Assembly: GCA_964385465.1 (NCBI GenBank)
Contig: CAYLPJ010000040.1
Coordinates: 1-58,108 of the forward strand
From: CAYLPJ01 sp964385465
Lineage (GTDB): Bacteria > Planctomycetota > Phycisphaerae > SM23-33
Length of the DNA: 58,108 bases
Direction: 5' to 3'
The notes below the pieces were generated by a model. That model did no database searches. It had not been told where the DNA came from and was given only the letters and a program-made list of their open reading frames with translations. Position numbers and translations under genes: made by a program. Positions 34,201-46,200 of this stretch are shown in pieces (position 1 is the stretch's first letter; every line of letters begins with the position of its first letter).

Positions 34201-37200
34201 TCGTCGAAGACGTCGTCGCCGCCGGTGTGCAGCAGCGTGTAGGCGGCGAGGTCCTCAACGCCGGCGGGTTCGAGGGCGTCGGAATCGTGGAAGACGACGT
34301 CGATGGCGTCCGGCCCGGCGGGGACGGCCCCGGCGGGCACGATGTGGTCCACGACGGGCGCGTCGTAATCGACGGTGAAGGTGAGGGTCCAGTCCCCGCC
34401 GGGGTTGTCGTCGTAATCGCCGTCGAGCTTGTTGCCGGCGACGTCGGCGAGGAAGCGTGATGCCCCGCCGTGGAGGGTCAGGCGGTAGGTGTCGCTGGGC
34501 AGGAGGTCACCTCCCCAGGTGAGCTCCAGGCTGAGCTCGCCGAAGACGTAGTCGATGGCCAGGTCGACTTCGACCTCCCCGCCGTCGCCGAAGACGCCGT
34601 CGCCGCCGCTGGCGAGCAGTTCGTAGTTGGCCGGGCTGGTGGCGGAGGTGAAGTCCATCCGCTCGGTGAACCAGACGGTCAGGGAGGTGAAGGCGGTGGC
34701 GGTCTTCTCGCCGTCGGCGAGGGCGGGGCTGATGAAGTCCACCTGCGGGGGCGTCTGGTCGTTGGTGGAGCCCTGGAACTCGTAGCAGCCGATGTCGACG
34801 TAGCGGAAGATGCCCGCGCCGGTGTTCGGGGTGCCCAGATCGTCGACGCGGAGCAGGCCGTCCCGGTCGGCGACGGGGGCGGCGTCGCTGTAGGCGGCGT
34901 CGATCACCGGCGCGCCGCCGGCGAGGTGGAAGTTGTCGTCGGCGCCGCCGTCGGCGTTCGTCGGGTGGCCCTCCCAGCCGTAGAGGTTGTCGGCGCCGTC
35001 GGGGTCGATGAACCCGGGGTCGGCCGAGAAGCTGTGGGCGTCCTGCCCGCTGGCGGCCCGCCAGTCGGCCAGCGTGGCTTGGGCGGCGCCGGCCCAGGTG
35101 CCCACCTGCGCGCCGCCGACGGCCGGGAAGATGTCGTTGTAGTCTCCGGCGTAGGCCCCGGTGGCCGCGGCATCGACCTCGATCCCGCTGCCGCCCTCGA
35201 TCCACAGGATGTTGTTCTGGACGGTTGCCGGTCGGGTGGTGGTCAGGTACAGCGCGGCGCCGACGTCCTGAGCGATGGTGTTGTTGACCACCGTCGTGCC
35301 GTCGTTCTGGCTGGCGGTTCCGGTGAGCACCACGCCGTAGTTCTCGTTGTCGTAGACGAGGTTGCCGGCGATCTCGGCCGCCCAGTAGTAGTGGTCGTCC
35401 TGGATGCCGCGGTCGTTGCCGTACACCGCGTTGTCCCGCACGGTCCCGCCGTACTTGCTCAGGCGGATGCCGTAGGTGCTGTTGACGTAGACGCGGTTGT
35501 GCTCGACGGTCCCGCGGCCCAGCAGGATGCCGGTGGCATTGTGGTGCACCTCGTTGTCGCGAACCACGTGGGTGTTGCCCTCGCCCAGTTCGATGCCCAC
35601 GGAGCTGTTGTGATGGGCCTCGTTGTCGTAGAGCTCCTCGTAGCCGGCGGTCTCCATGCCGGTGACGTTGTCGTATGCCTCGTTGCCGTGGACGGCGGAG
35701 TAGACCGCCGAGCCGTTGTCGTGGGTGTAGATGCCCGTCGTGCAGTCGTGGGCGACGTTGTCGGCGACGGTGAAGCTCCCGGCGGCATGGACGTGCACGC
35801 CCGTGGCGCAGTTGTACGCCTCGTTGCCGGTCACCGTGGCGGTGGAGGTGTCGTGGACGAAGATGCCCTCCCCGCTTCGGCCGGGCGTGTGATAGGCCAG
35901 GTTGCCGGTGATCGTCGGGTGCCGGCCGCGGGCGTCGATCCCGCGCTCCTGGTCGGTCGATTCATCCCCCGTCGTGCCGTAGAGGACGCTGTCGCGAACG
36001 GTGGCGTAGTGGCAGGCGGCATCGGAGATGTAGACGCCCTTGGAGGCGTTGTCGTACGCGCGGACGCTCTCGATCGTCACGTACTGCGAGCCGCCGCGGA
36101 CCTCGACGCCGTGCAGCCCGCCGGTCAGGTGCAGGTCCCCCACCGTCACCGCGTGCGCGCCGTCGAGACTCATCACCTGCGACGCGGCGTTGCCGCGGTC
36201 CAGCGTGGCGTCATGGCCGACCTCCACGGGGCCCCGTATCGTCACGCCCATGTCGCCGGCGCCGATCTCGACGGGGGCGACGAGGTGGTACCAGCCGGTG
36301 TCGACCCATACCGTGTCGCCGGGCCCGAGGTCGTAGGCGGCCAGCAGGGCCCGCAGCGAGGCCATCGGCTCGTCCGGCGTCTTGCCGCTGAGCGTGTTGT
36401 CACCCGCGGCGGTGGTGTATTCGTTGTCGTCGAGGTCGGCATCGCCGGGGATGTTGACGTAGTAGTCCTCGCCGGTGGGGGCGACGACGAAGACGTTGGC
36501 GGAGCGGCCCTCGACGGCGGGGTCTGCGGCGTCCACCACGCGGATGAGGCCCTGGTTGGTCACGACGTCGGGGTTCCACGGCGCGTCGCCGTCGTTGGCG
36601 ATGCCGGTGGCCAGCGGCGTCCACGTCCCGCCGCCGTCGGGGCTGAACAGCACGTCCACGAGCGGCCCGGCGCCGGCGGTCCGCCAGGTGATGATCGTCC
36701 CGCCGTGAAGGGTGAGCTTCTCCGAGCCGTTGGGCGCGGTGACCTGGATGTACGGGTGGGGAGACTTCGACGCCTGGACGGTCCCGCCGTAGGCCCCGAC
36801 GTTGACCCGCCCGCCGTCGGGGTCCGGCTCGTCGGCGAAGGCGTCGCCCGGGGCGCCGGCGTCGAGGCCGGGCGAGTCGGCCGGGTCCGGGGTCCAGGCC
36901 CCGCCGTGATGGCTGCCGGTGACGCTCCGAAGGTGGTAGTCGTCGTCGGCGCCGTTGTCCGTGCCGGTGCCCTCGTCGAAGCCCCACAGGTCGTCGGGGC
37001 CGTCGGGATCGACGAACATCGCGTCGGCGGCGGCCAGGCTCTCGCCGTCGTGGCCGAGCTCCAGGAACCAGTCGATCAGCGAGGTGAAGTCCCGCTGCCA
37101 GTGCAGCCTGACCTCCCCGCCGCCGTCGACGAAGAGGTTGTAGTCGGAGGCGAAGCCGGCCTGGCTGTCGTCGGCGACGTACAGCTCGTAGCCGCCGGCG

Positions 37201-40200
37201 GAGAGGATGTTGTTCCGCAGCTCGACCAGGCGGCTGCCCCCGGCGACGACCACCGCGTCGCCGACCGGCTGATCGACGGTGTTGTTGACCAGCAGCACGC
37301 CCTCGCCGCCGCGGGCCGCGCCGTCCAGCTCGATGCCCGTGGAGGCGTTGTCGTACACCAGGTTGCCGCGGACGGTGGCGGTGTCGTCGTAGACGGGCAT
37401 GTAGATGCCGCGGTCGTTGCCGTAGACGACGTTGCCCTCGACCTCCGCCCGCTCGGAGGCGACCACGATGCCGGCGTCGGCGTTGCCCCAGACGCGGTTG
37501 TCCCGCGCCTCGCCCGTGCCCAGGTCGATCCCGTCGTCGCCGTTGCGATACACGTCGTTGTCCCGGACGACGTGCCAACTGTAGCGGTGGACGGAGATCC
37601 CGTCGCCGGCGTTGTCGTGCACGACATTGTTGTACGTGTCCTCGTAGCCGTTGGTGTCAATGCCCGTGCCGTTGGCATGGACCTCGTTGCCGTGCACCGG
37701 CGAATACGCCTCCGGCGAGGTGTCGGTAAGGTCCATGCCGATCGTGTTGTCGTGCACGTCGTTGTCGGCGACCTCGAACTGCCCGTTGTAGGCGTTGACG
37801 CCCCGCTGGTTGTCGTGCAGGTCGTTGCCGGTGACCACGCCGCCGACCGCGCTGTTCTCGAGGGACACCCCCGTGCCCATCACCCCGCCTACGTGGAACA
37901 GCCCGCTGTCGCGGACGGTGGCGTACCGCCCGTAGACCCTCACGCCGTAGTTCTGGTCCGTGCTGCCGCTGCCCACCGTGCCGTAGCAGATGCAGTCGAC
38001 GATCTCGGCGTATTCGCTGTCGGCGCCTGCGATCAACACGCCGACGTGGCTGTTGTCGTAGGCCGTCACCGACTCGAGCCGCACGTTCGACGAACCGCCG
38101 GCGATGCGGATGCCGTTGTACGCCCCCGTGACGTACAGGTCCCGCAGCGTCACGCCGTCGGCGTCCTCCAGGGAGATCGTGTTGGAGTCCACGTTGGCGC
38201 GGTCCAGCACGGCGACGTGATCGGCCGGGCCGCGGATGGTGACGCCCGCGTCGGCCGCGCCGATCTCCACCGGGGCGACCAGGTCGTATCGGCCGGTGTC
38301 GACGTGCACCACGTCGCCGGCGCCGAGGTCGTAGGCCGCCAGCAGCGCCCGCAGCGAGGCCATCGGCTCGTCGGGGGCCAGGCCGCTGTGGGTGTTGTCG
38401 CCCGCGGCCGTGGTCCACTCGTTGTCGTCGAAGTCCGTGTCGCCGGCGATGTTGACGTAGTAGTCGTGCCCCGCCGGGCCGACAACGAACGTGCCGTCGG
38501 AGTCGTCCCTTACCGCGGGGTGATCGGCGTCTACGACGCGGAACTGCCCGACCCCGGTGGCGACGTCGGGCTCCCACGCGAACGTGCCGTCATTCCATAC
38601 GTCCTCGGCAACGAGGCGGAAGCCGCCCTCGTCGCGGAAGTAGACGTCCACCCACGGACCCACCCCGCCGCTGCGCCACTCGAGGATGAGCCCCTCGCCC
38701 TGACGGAACTTCTCCGAGCCGTTGGGGCTGAGCACCTGGATGTATGTCTCGGGAGACTTCGACGCCTGCCCCGTGTTGCCATACGCCCCGAGGTTCACCC
38801 GGTCGCCGTTGGGCACCGGCTCCAGGCCGTAGGCCGACGACGGATCGCCGGCGTCGATGCCCGGGGAGTCCCAGCCGCCGACGACCCACGTCTCGTCATC
38901 GAGGTAGCTGCCGTGCGTGCTGACCAGGTGGAAGTTGTCGTCGTCTCCGTAGTCCCCGTCGTACGGGACCGGGGAGAAATACCGCCCGGGGATGATCCGC
39001 TTGCTCAGCGTGTCGGTCTCCCAGCGGATCCTGCCCTCGGCGAGGCTTCCGCCGTTGTGCATCTCGTAGCGGATCTCGTGCCAGCCGGCCGAGAGGAACA
39101 CGGGGTCCTTCTCGTTCTCCTCATCGCGGGTGGTGAACTCGCCGGCCTCGCCCCAGGCGTCGATGAGCAGCCCGCCATCGAGGTAGAGCCGGCCGCCGTC
39201 GTTGCTGTCGATGTAGATCTGGTACTCGTCCGCGGCCGGGACGTTCAGCCAGCCCTCCCAGGAGACCGAGAAGTCCTCCAGCAACAGGGGATCGGGAGGC
39301 AGGTCGTAGGTGGACCAGTAGAAGTCGACGTTGCGGTCGAGCCGTTCGAGGACCGGCGAGCCCATCAGGTTGCCGTTGTCGTAGTACCGCCCGTGCAGGC
39401 CTGGCATGACGTAGCCGAGCACGCCGTCGGCACCGTCGGCGTCGACGAAGCCTGCGTTGGCGACGACCTGGCTGTTGGCGTCGAAGCCCAGCTCGAGGAA
39501 CCAGTCGGTCAGGTTCGTCCACGGCTGCTGCCAGTGGAGCATTCTCCCGCCGGGCCCGCCGCCGTACTGGAACAGGTTGTAGTCCGACGCGAAGTCCTGC
39601 TGGCTGTCGTCGGCGACGCGGAGTTCGTAGCGATTCTGTGAATACAGGATGTTGTCGCCGAGATGGACGTTCCGCGAGTCGCCGGCGACCTGGACCGCGT
39701 CGTCCCAGATCTCGTAGACCGTGTTGCCGCGGACGTCCACGAGGTCCTCGTAGCCTCCGGCGACGATCACGATCCCGCCGGAGCGGTTGTTGTAGACCAG
39801 GTTGCCGGTCAGCGTGACCGGCTCGTCGACGCTCTCGATGCGAACCCCCTGCCCGTTGCCGTACACCACGTTGCCGACGACCTCGATCGTATCGGAGCGG
39901 AGGACGATGCCCCGCTGATCGTTGCCCCGGACGCGGTTGCCGGAGACCAGCCCCTCGCCGCAATCGATGCCGACATTGTTGAGGTACACGTCGTTGTCGC
40001 GGATGATCGAGTAGCCGTAGTACACCGCGTAGACGCCCGTGCCGTTGTCGTGGACGTCGTTGTCGAAGATCTCGTCCCCGCCGTCGGTGCGGATGCCCGT
40101 GCCGTTGTCGTACGCCGTGTTGCCGTACACCTGCGAGGACGCCCCCGAGTGCATGTCGTCCACGCGGATGCCCATCCCGCAGTCGTACGCCGTCGTGCCG

Positions 40201-43200
40201 CTGATCGTGTACTGATCCCCGGTGACGTACAGACCGTACGACGAGTGCCCGTACACGGTGTTCCCGGTGAACTCGCCGGTGTCCAGGTCCGTGAAGTACA
40301 GCCCGTAGTTGCCCGAGCCCTCCCGACCGGCGGTGTTGTTCCGCACCACTGCCGAGGCCGCGAACGACCGCACGCCCGTGCCCTGGCTGTCGACGCCGTG
40401 GAACGTGTTGTTGACCAGCAGCAGATCCTCGCTTGCGCCGTCGGCGACGTACAGGCCGAAAGAAGCGTTGTCCTGGACGACGTTGGCGTCCAGCGTGAGG
40501 TGCGTCGAGCCGTTGTCGACGTGGATGCCCGTGGCGGCCCCGGTGATCTCGATGTACTTGATCGTCACGTAGTGGGCGTCGTCCAGTTCGAAGACGTAGC
40601 TGCCGCCCAGCGTGCTGCCCCTGTCCAGCACGGCCGCCTGCGAGCCGGTGGACGGCCCGACAATCGTCACCCCGCTGTGCTCGTAGCCCAGTTGGATGTT
40701 CGTGGTCACCGCGTAGTCTCCGGTGTCCACGAAGATGATGTCGCCGGGGCCGACGTCATACTCGGCCAGCACGCTCATGATCGACGCCTTGGGGTCGGCG
40801 GGCGTCCGGCCGGTGTTGGTGTCGTCGCCGGTCGCGCCCGGCGTGTAGACGTCCCCGACGTCGGCGGCGTCGTCCACGTAGTAGTAGTGGATGGCCTCGG
40901 TGACGCGGAAGGTCGCGTCGGACGTATCGGCCAGCGCAGGAGCATCGTGCGATCGGACCCGGACGAGGTAGGTATCGGCGACGGGCGCCAGGATGTTCGA
41001 CCACGTCCAGGCATCCGTATTGTCGGCGTCCAGCGCCAGCGGCTCCCACGTGGCGCCGCCGTCGGGGGAGTAGTGCACGTCCACCGTGCCGGCGAAGCCG
41101 TTGCTGCGCCACTTGACGGTCTGGTCGGTCTCCTGGGGCCAGTTCTCCCCGCCGTTGGGGCGCAAGACCGTGAGAAACTGCTCCGGGCTGCGCGAGGCCT
41201 CGGGCGTGTTGCCGTACGCCCCGAGGTTGCGGTACCCGCCGTTGGGCTCCGACTCGGCGCCGAAGGCGTCGGCGGCGTCTGCGCGGTCCAGGGCGGGACT
41301 GGTCACCCCGTCGGGCGTCCAGGCGCCGCCGTGGTAACTCCCGTGCTCGCTGGCAAGGTGGAAATCCCCGCCCGGGGCATCGACGAACAGCGGATCGTCG
41401 GCCAGGCTGTCGGCATCCTGGAACGTCGCGAACCGCCAGTCGCTCAGCGTCGCGCGCGTGCCCTGCCAGACCCCCACCGCCCCGGAGCCCACCGGGTGGA
41501 ACAGGTTGTGGTTGCTCACGAAGCCCGCCTGGGCGTCCGTGGCCATCGAGACGCAGAACCCCCCGGCCACGAGGATGTTGTTCCGCAGGTGGACGTTCCT
41601 CGTCGTCCAGACCGCCCGCACGGCGTTGCCCCCGGGCTCGTAGACGGTGTTGTTCATGAGCAGGACGCTGCCGCCGGACCGCATGGCCCCGTCCAGCAGC
41701 ACGCCGTCGGCATCGTTGGCGAGGATGAGGTTGTTCGTCAGTTCGGTCCCGCCGCTGGGCGCGGTCGCGTAGACGCCGATCTGGTTGCCCTCGATTCGCG
41801 AGTCGCGGACGTTGAAGCCGTCGTCCCAGGCATGGACACCGTAGCGGCTGTTGTCGTGCACGTGGGCGTTCAGCAGGTCCCCTTCGCCAATGGACACGCC
41901 GTCGCGGTTGCCGTAGGCCTCCACGCCGTCGACCGTCTGGAAGTGGTAGCGGTACAGCAGCACGCCCTCCGCGGCGTTGTCGTAGGCCTGCCCGCCGGTG
42001 AGGTCCACGCTGCCGCGAAGCTCGATGCCCGTCTCGTTGCCGTACGCCACCGGATCGGTCAGCAGCCCCCGCTCGCCGGAGGCGGTGTCCTCGGCGTAGA
42101 TGCCGACCTGCCCGGGGTGGCTCCACGCGGCGAGGTCCGTCGCGTCGATCTGCCCGGCCCGCAGGTAGATGCCCGTCTCGGTGTTGTCATGAGCCGCGAC
42201 GTCGACCAGCGTGATCTCCGAGGCCCCCCACACCCGCACGCCGCGCGTGTTGCCGTAGGCCTCCACGTTCCGCAGCACGCCGCCGGGGCCGCCGTCGATC
42301 AGCAGGCCACAGTCGTCCGGCCCGTCGTGGCCGAACGTCTCGAAGCCGTCCACCTCCGCCACGCTCGATCCGCCTGTAACGACAAGGCCCGAGCCGGCAT
42401 TGTCGGCAGCGACCACGTCCCGCAGCGCCAGCGAGAGGCTGTCGTTGTCGGCGTAGACGCCGTGGCGGCCGCCCGAGAGGCGCAGGTGCTCGATCTCGAC
42501 CAGATCGCCGTCCTGGAGCGCGATGAGGTCCTGCTCGTCGTTGTGCGGGATGGCGGGGGTGTACTCGGCCACGCCCGCGCCGGCCGGGCCGGTCATCAGG
42601 AAGCCTTCGTCGTCGGCGATGCTGACCTCTCCGCTGAGCGTGACGGTCCGCAGCAGCGGGTAGCTGCCGGCGTCCACGTAGAGCGTATCGCCCGCGGCGA
42701 TGGTGTAGATGCGGAGGATGTTCAGCGGGTTGGGCTTGGGTGCGGTCTCCAGCCGGCCGGTGTTGCGGTTGTCGCCGGTGGCGGCAGGGGTGTACTCGTC
42801 GAGGTCGTCGGCGCCGTCGTCGACGTAGAACGTGTCGGTCTCCTCGGGCGTGCTGAAGGGCTCGACCGAACGGTCCCACACCCACGGGGCGTCGACCAGC
42901 CGCAGCTCGACCCGCAGCCCGTGCGTGCCGGCCTCGATGCCGCTGTCGTCCTGGGGGATCCACATGTGCCTGCCGTCATCGACGGTCGTCTCGGCGATGG
43001 TCAGCAGATATGCCGGCCCCTCGGGCGTATCCTGCCAGAGCTCGATCCGCACCGCGCTGTCGCCCTCGTTGCCGTCGGTCCGCCAGGTGATCTCCCTCGG
43101 CTTGCCGTGCTCCCAGTCCGTGTAGAGCATCGGGAAGGTCAGCCGGATGGACTGAGCCGGCGGCGTGACCGATCCGGCGACGTTGCCCCACGCGCCCTGG

Positions 43201-46200
43201 TTGGGCAGATCCCGCTCGGCGGCGGCGCAGACGAACGCGCCGTCCAGGTAGGCGTTGTTGCCCGGCTCCTCGTTCCGCGTGGCCACGAAGCGGTACCGCA
43301 CGCTTCGCGTCCCGCTCGGGCAGGCGACCAGGTCCTCCAGGAGTTGCCACTCGCCCGAGCCGTTGTCCCCCGCCAGCACGACCGCCGACCCGATCGCCGA
43401 CCCGCCGTCGTCGCGGAAGGTCAGCTCGATCCGCCCGGCGTCGGCGGGGTTCTCGGCCGCCGACCGCAACCAGCCGCCGAAGGACACGTGAACCCGTCCG
43501 GCGTCCAGGTCCGCCTCGGCGAGACCGGCCGCGACAAGGTCCATCGTCTGCTCGGCGAACCCCTCGGTCACATCGCCGGCGTAGAAGTACGCCGAGCCTT
43601 CCTGCGGGGCCGGGTCGGCCGAGCGGGTGCCGGCCGCGAGGTTGGTCGTCCAGTCGCCCGTGCCGGCCTCGAAGCCCGGGCTGGCCAGCAGGTTCGGATA
43701 GGCCCACGGCCGGAGGTGGAAGTCCATCAGCGGATCGCCGCGCCCCAGCGTCGGGCTGGAGGGCAACTGCCCGCCGATGGGGTCGGCGACGCCGAAGTCC
43801 CCCCGCGCCGGATCCACGAACCGCGGGTCGGACCAGGCGGGGTTGGGGTCGGTGCGGCCGATGCTGTTGAAATCGTGTGCCCAGACGTCTTCCTGCCAGT
43901 CCAGCAGATCGTCGAAGGGCCGGGTCCACCAGACCAGGGCACCGGCGCCGGCGGCGTGGAGATCGTTGTAGTCGCTGCGGAAGCCGTCCTGGCTGTCGTT
44001 GGCGACGTGGATGCAGTAGCCGTCCCGCGCGAACAGGATGTTGCCGACGACCGCCACGTTCGACGCCCCGCCGGTCAGGCGGGCCGCGTCACCGCCCGCG
44101 GCGTCGATGGTGTTGTTCCGCAACGTCACGCCGTCGACCCCGTCGACCAGCACGCCGCATTCGGCGTTGCCCCAGATCACGTTCTCGTGGATCCATGCCC
44201 CGTCGAGGGCCTCGACGCCGCGGGCGTTGTCGTGGATGCGGTTGAACCGTACCGTCCCGCCGGACCGCACGCCCACGTCGTTGCCGTGGATGTCGTTGGC
44301 CAGGTCGTGCGTCGTCGCCCCCACCGGCCCCGCGGCGTCGATGCCGAGTGTGTTGTCGCGGACCGTCTGTAGTTGGACCAGCCCTGCCGACTCGATGCCC
44401 GTGGCGTTGTCGTGGATCACGTTGCCGGCCGTCTCGCCGTGGGTGCCGAAGTCCAGCTCGGCCAGGACGCCGACGTCCGCGCCGCCGAAGGCGTTGCCCT
44501 GGACCTTGGCCGCGGCCTGGTAGTGCAGGGCGACCGCCCCGCCGGACACCGTGTTTCCGGTCAGCCCCGCGCCGCCCATCGCCGCGGCGACCCGGATGCC
44601 CGTGCCGCAGCCGGTCAGGCGGTTGTCGCGGATGTGCCCGTCGCCGGCCGAGGCATCCCACACGATCCCCGTGCCGGCGCCGGAGATACGGCCGGCCTCG
44701 ATCAGCAGGCCGGTCGCCGACGCTCCCGTCGCCGCCACGCCCGTCACCGGATCGGCCAGGCTGTTGCCGTGCAGCACCCCCCCGGCCGGGTCCACCAGCC
44801 CCAGGGCCGTGTCCCCGCCGATGAAGTCGCAGTGGGCAACGGTCAGGCCCGCCGTGCCCACCGCCCTCACCAGCGCGGCCGTGTCGTCGCCCGCGAACGA
44901 ACAGTGCAGGACGCTGACGTTCTCGGCGGCGTCGCCGGCGTCGGAGACTTCCAGCCCCTCGCCGTCGAAGCGGAGGTTGTCGAGCACCAGGTCGTCGGCG
45001 CCGTCGACCTGCACGGCCGGGCCGGCCCCGCCGGTGTAGGTCAGGACCGTGCCGTTCGGCGAACCGAGGATCAGCGCCCCGGCGTCGGTGAGGACCGTCT
45101 GCCCGTCGTAGGTCCCGGTGTCGACGAGCACGACATCGCCGGGGCCGGGCGTATGGGCGGCGTAGACGGCCGCGATGTCCGGCAGCGGCGAATCGGCGGC
45201 CGTGCCGGTGTTGCCCGCCGACCCGGCGGCGGCGGTGAAGGCATTGTCGGCCAGGTCGGCGTCGCCGGCGAGGTTGACGTAGTAGACGTTCGCCACGTCG
45301 AACGTGTCGTAACGGACGAACACCTCCGGCCCGGCGAGGCCTTCGGCGACGGGGGTGGTGTCGGTCCATGCGGCCAGCGGGTGCCCCGAGTCGTCGACGG
45401 CCAGTGCCAGGGCGATCGCGTCACCGGCGTTTCGGCTGACGCCGCCGAAGCTCGCGTCGCCGGGCAGTTCTTCGGCCCAGGTCTGCTCGCCGGCGTCCCA
45501 GCGGCGGACGTAGACGTCCACGTTGTCGCCGGTGAGGCTCACCAGGCGGTTTTCCAGCCAGGCCAGGGCCACCGTGCCGTCGGCCCCGACGGCCAGGGCG
45601 GGCCGCTCGGCCAGGCCGCCGGGCGTGCTGACGCCGTCGGCCCGCGAGCCGGCGCCCATGTCGCCCCATACCCCCACTCGCTGGGCGGCCACGCGGATCG
45701 TGGCCTCGGCCGCCGTGCCGTCGGTCCATGCCAGCACGATGTCCCCGTCGCCGTCGTACGCCACGGTCGGCTCGCGCGAGTCCGTCGCGTTGTCGCTGAC
45801 CCCGCCGCCGCTGCCCGAACCGGCGATCTCCTGCCAGACCGAGCCCGCATCCTGCCACCGGCGGAGGTACACCTCCCGCGAAGCCCCGGGGCCCTCGGCC
45901 CAGGCCGCCGCCAGGTCCATGCCGTCCGCCGCAAGGGCCGGCTGACGCGACGCCGCCCCCGGTGTGCCGCTGACTCCCCCGCCGCTGCCCGAGCCGGCCA
46001 GCTCCGCCCACGCCGCGCCGTCCCAGACGCGGACGTACACCTCGGGGTTGCCCGCCGAGCCGTCCGTCCACGCCACGGCCGGGTTGCCGTCGGAACGGAC
46101 CGCCAGCGCCGGCCCGTCGGTCGCCCCGCCGGTACCGCTGACGCCCCCTCCCCCACCCGAGCCGGCGAGCTGCTCCCACGCCGTGCCGTTCCACCGCCGC

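Larger units (their letters stand above)
34770..45290 (-). repeat. giant protein: five right-handed beta-helix modules
   Basis: Each module opens with a YYV(N/D) signature near 45284, 42830, 40888, 38463 and 36464, then (D)NTxSG-x-x-P-D/A-x-P and a GD-x-V-x-VDTG strand. PbH1 repeats follow (NxVHDNTxGI-type turns), and a closing LGAYGNTxxASxSP and PNG-(G/S)E-(N/K) linker domain. Modules four and five are clearly alike at DNA level. They resemble NosD/pectate-lyase-type helices, suited to carbohydrate binding. Confidence 0.88.

Noticed and set aside
34470..44372. Two further long plus-strand open frames (34470-39641, 39663-44372)
   Set aside because: Continuation of the same antisense artefact in the same register.
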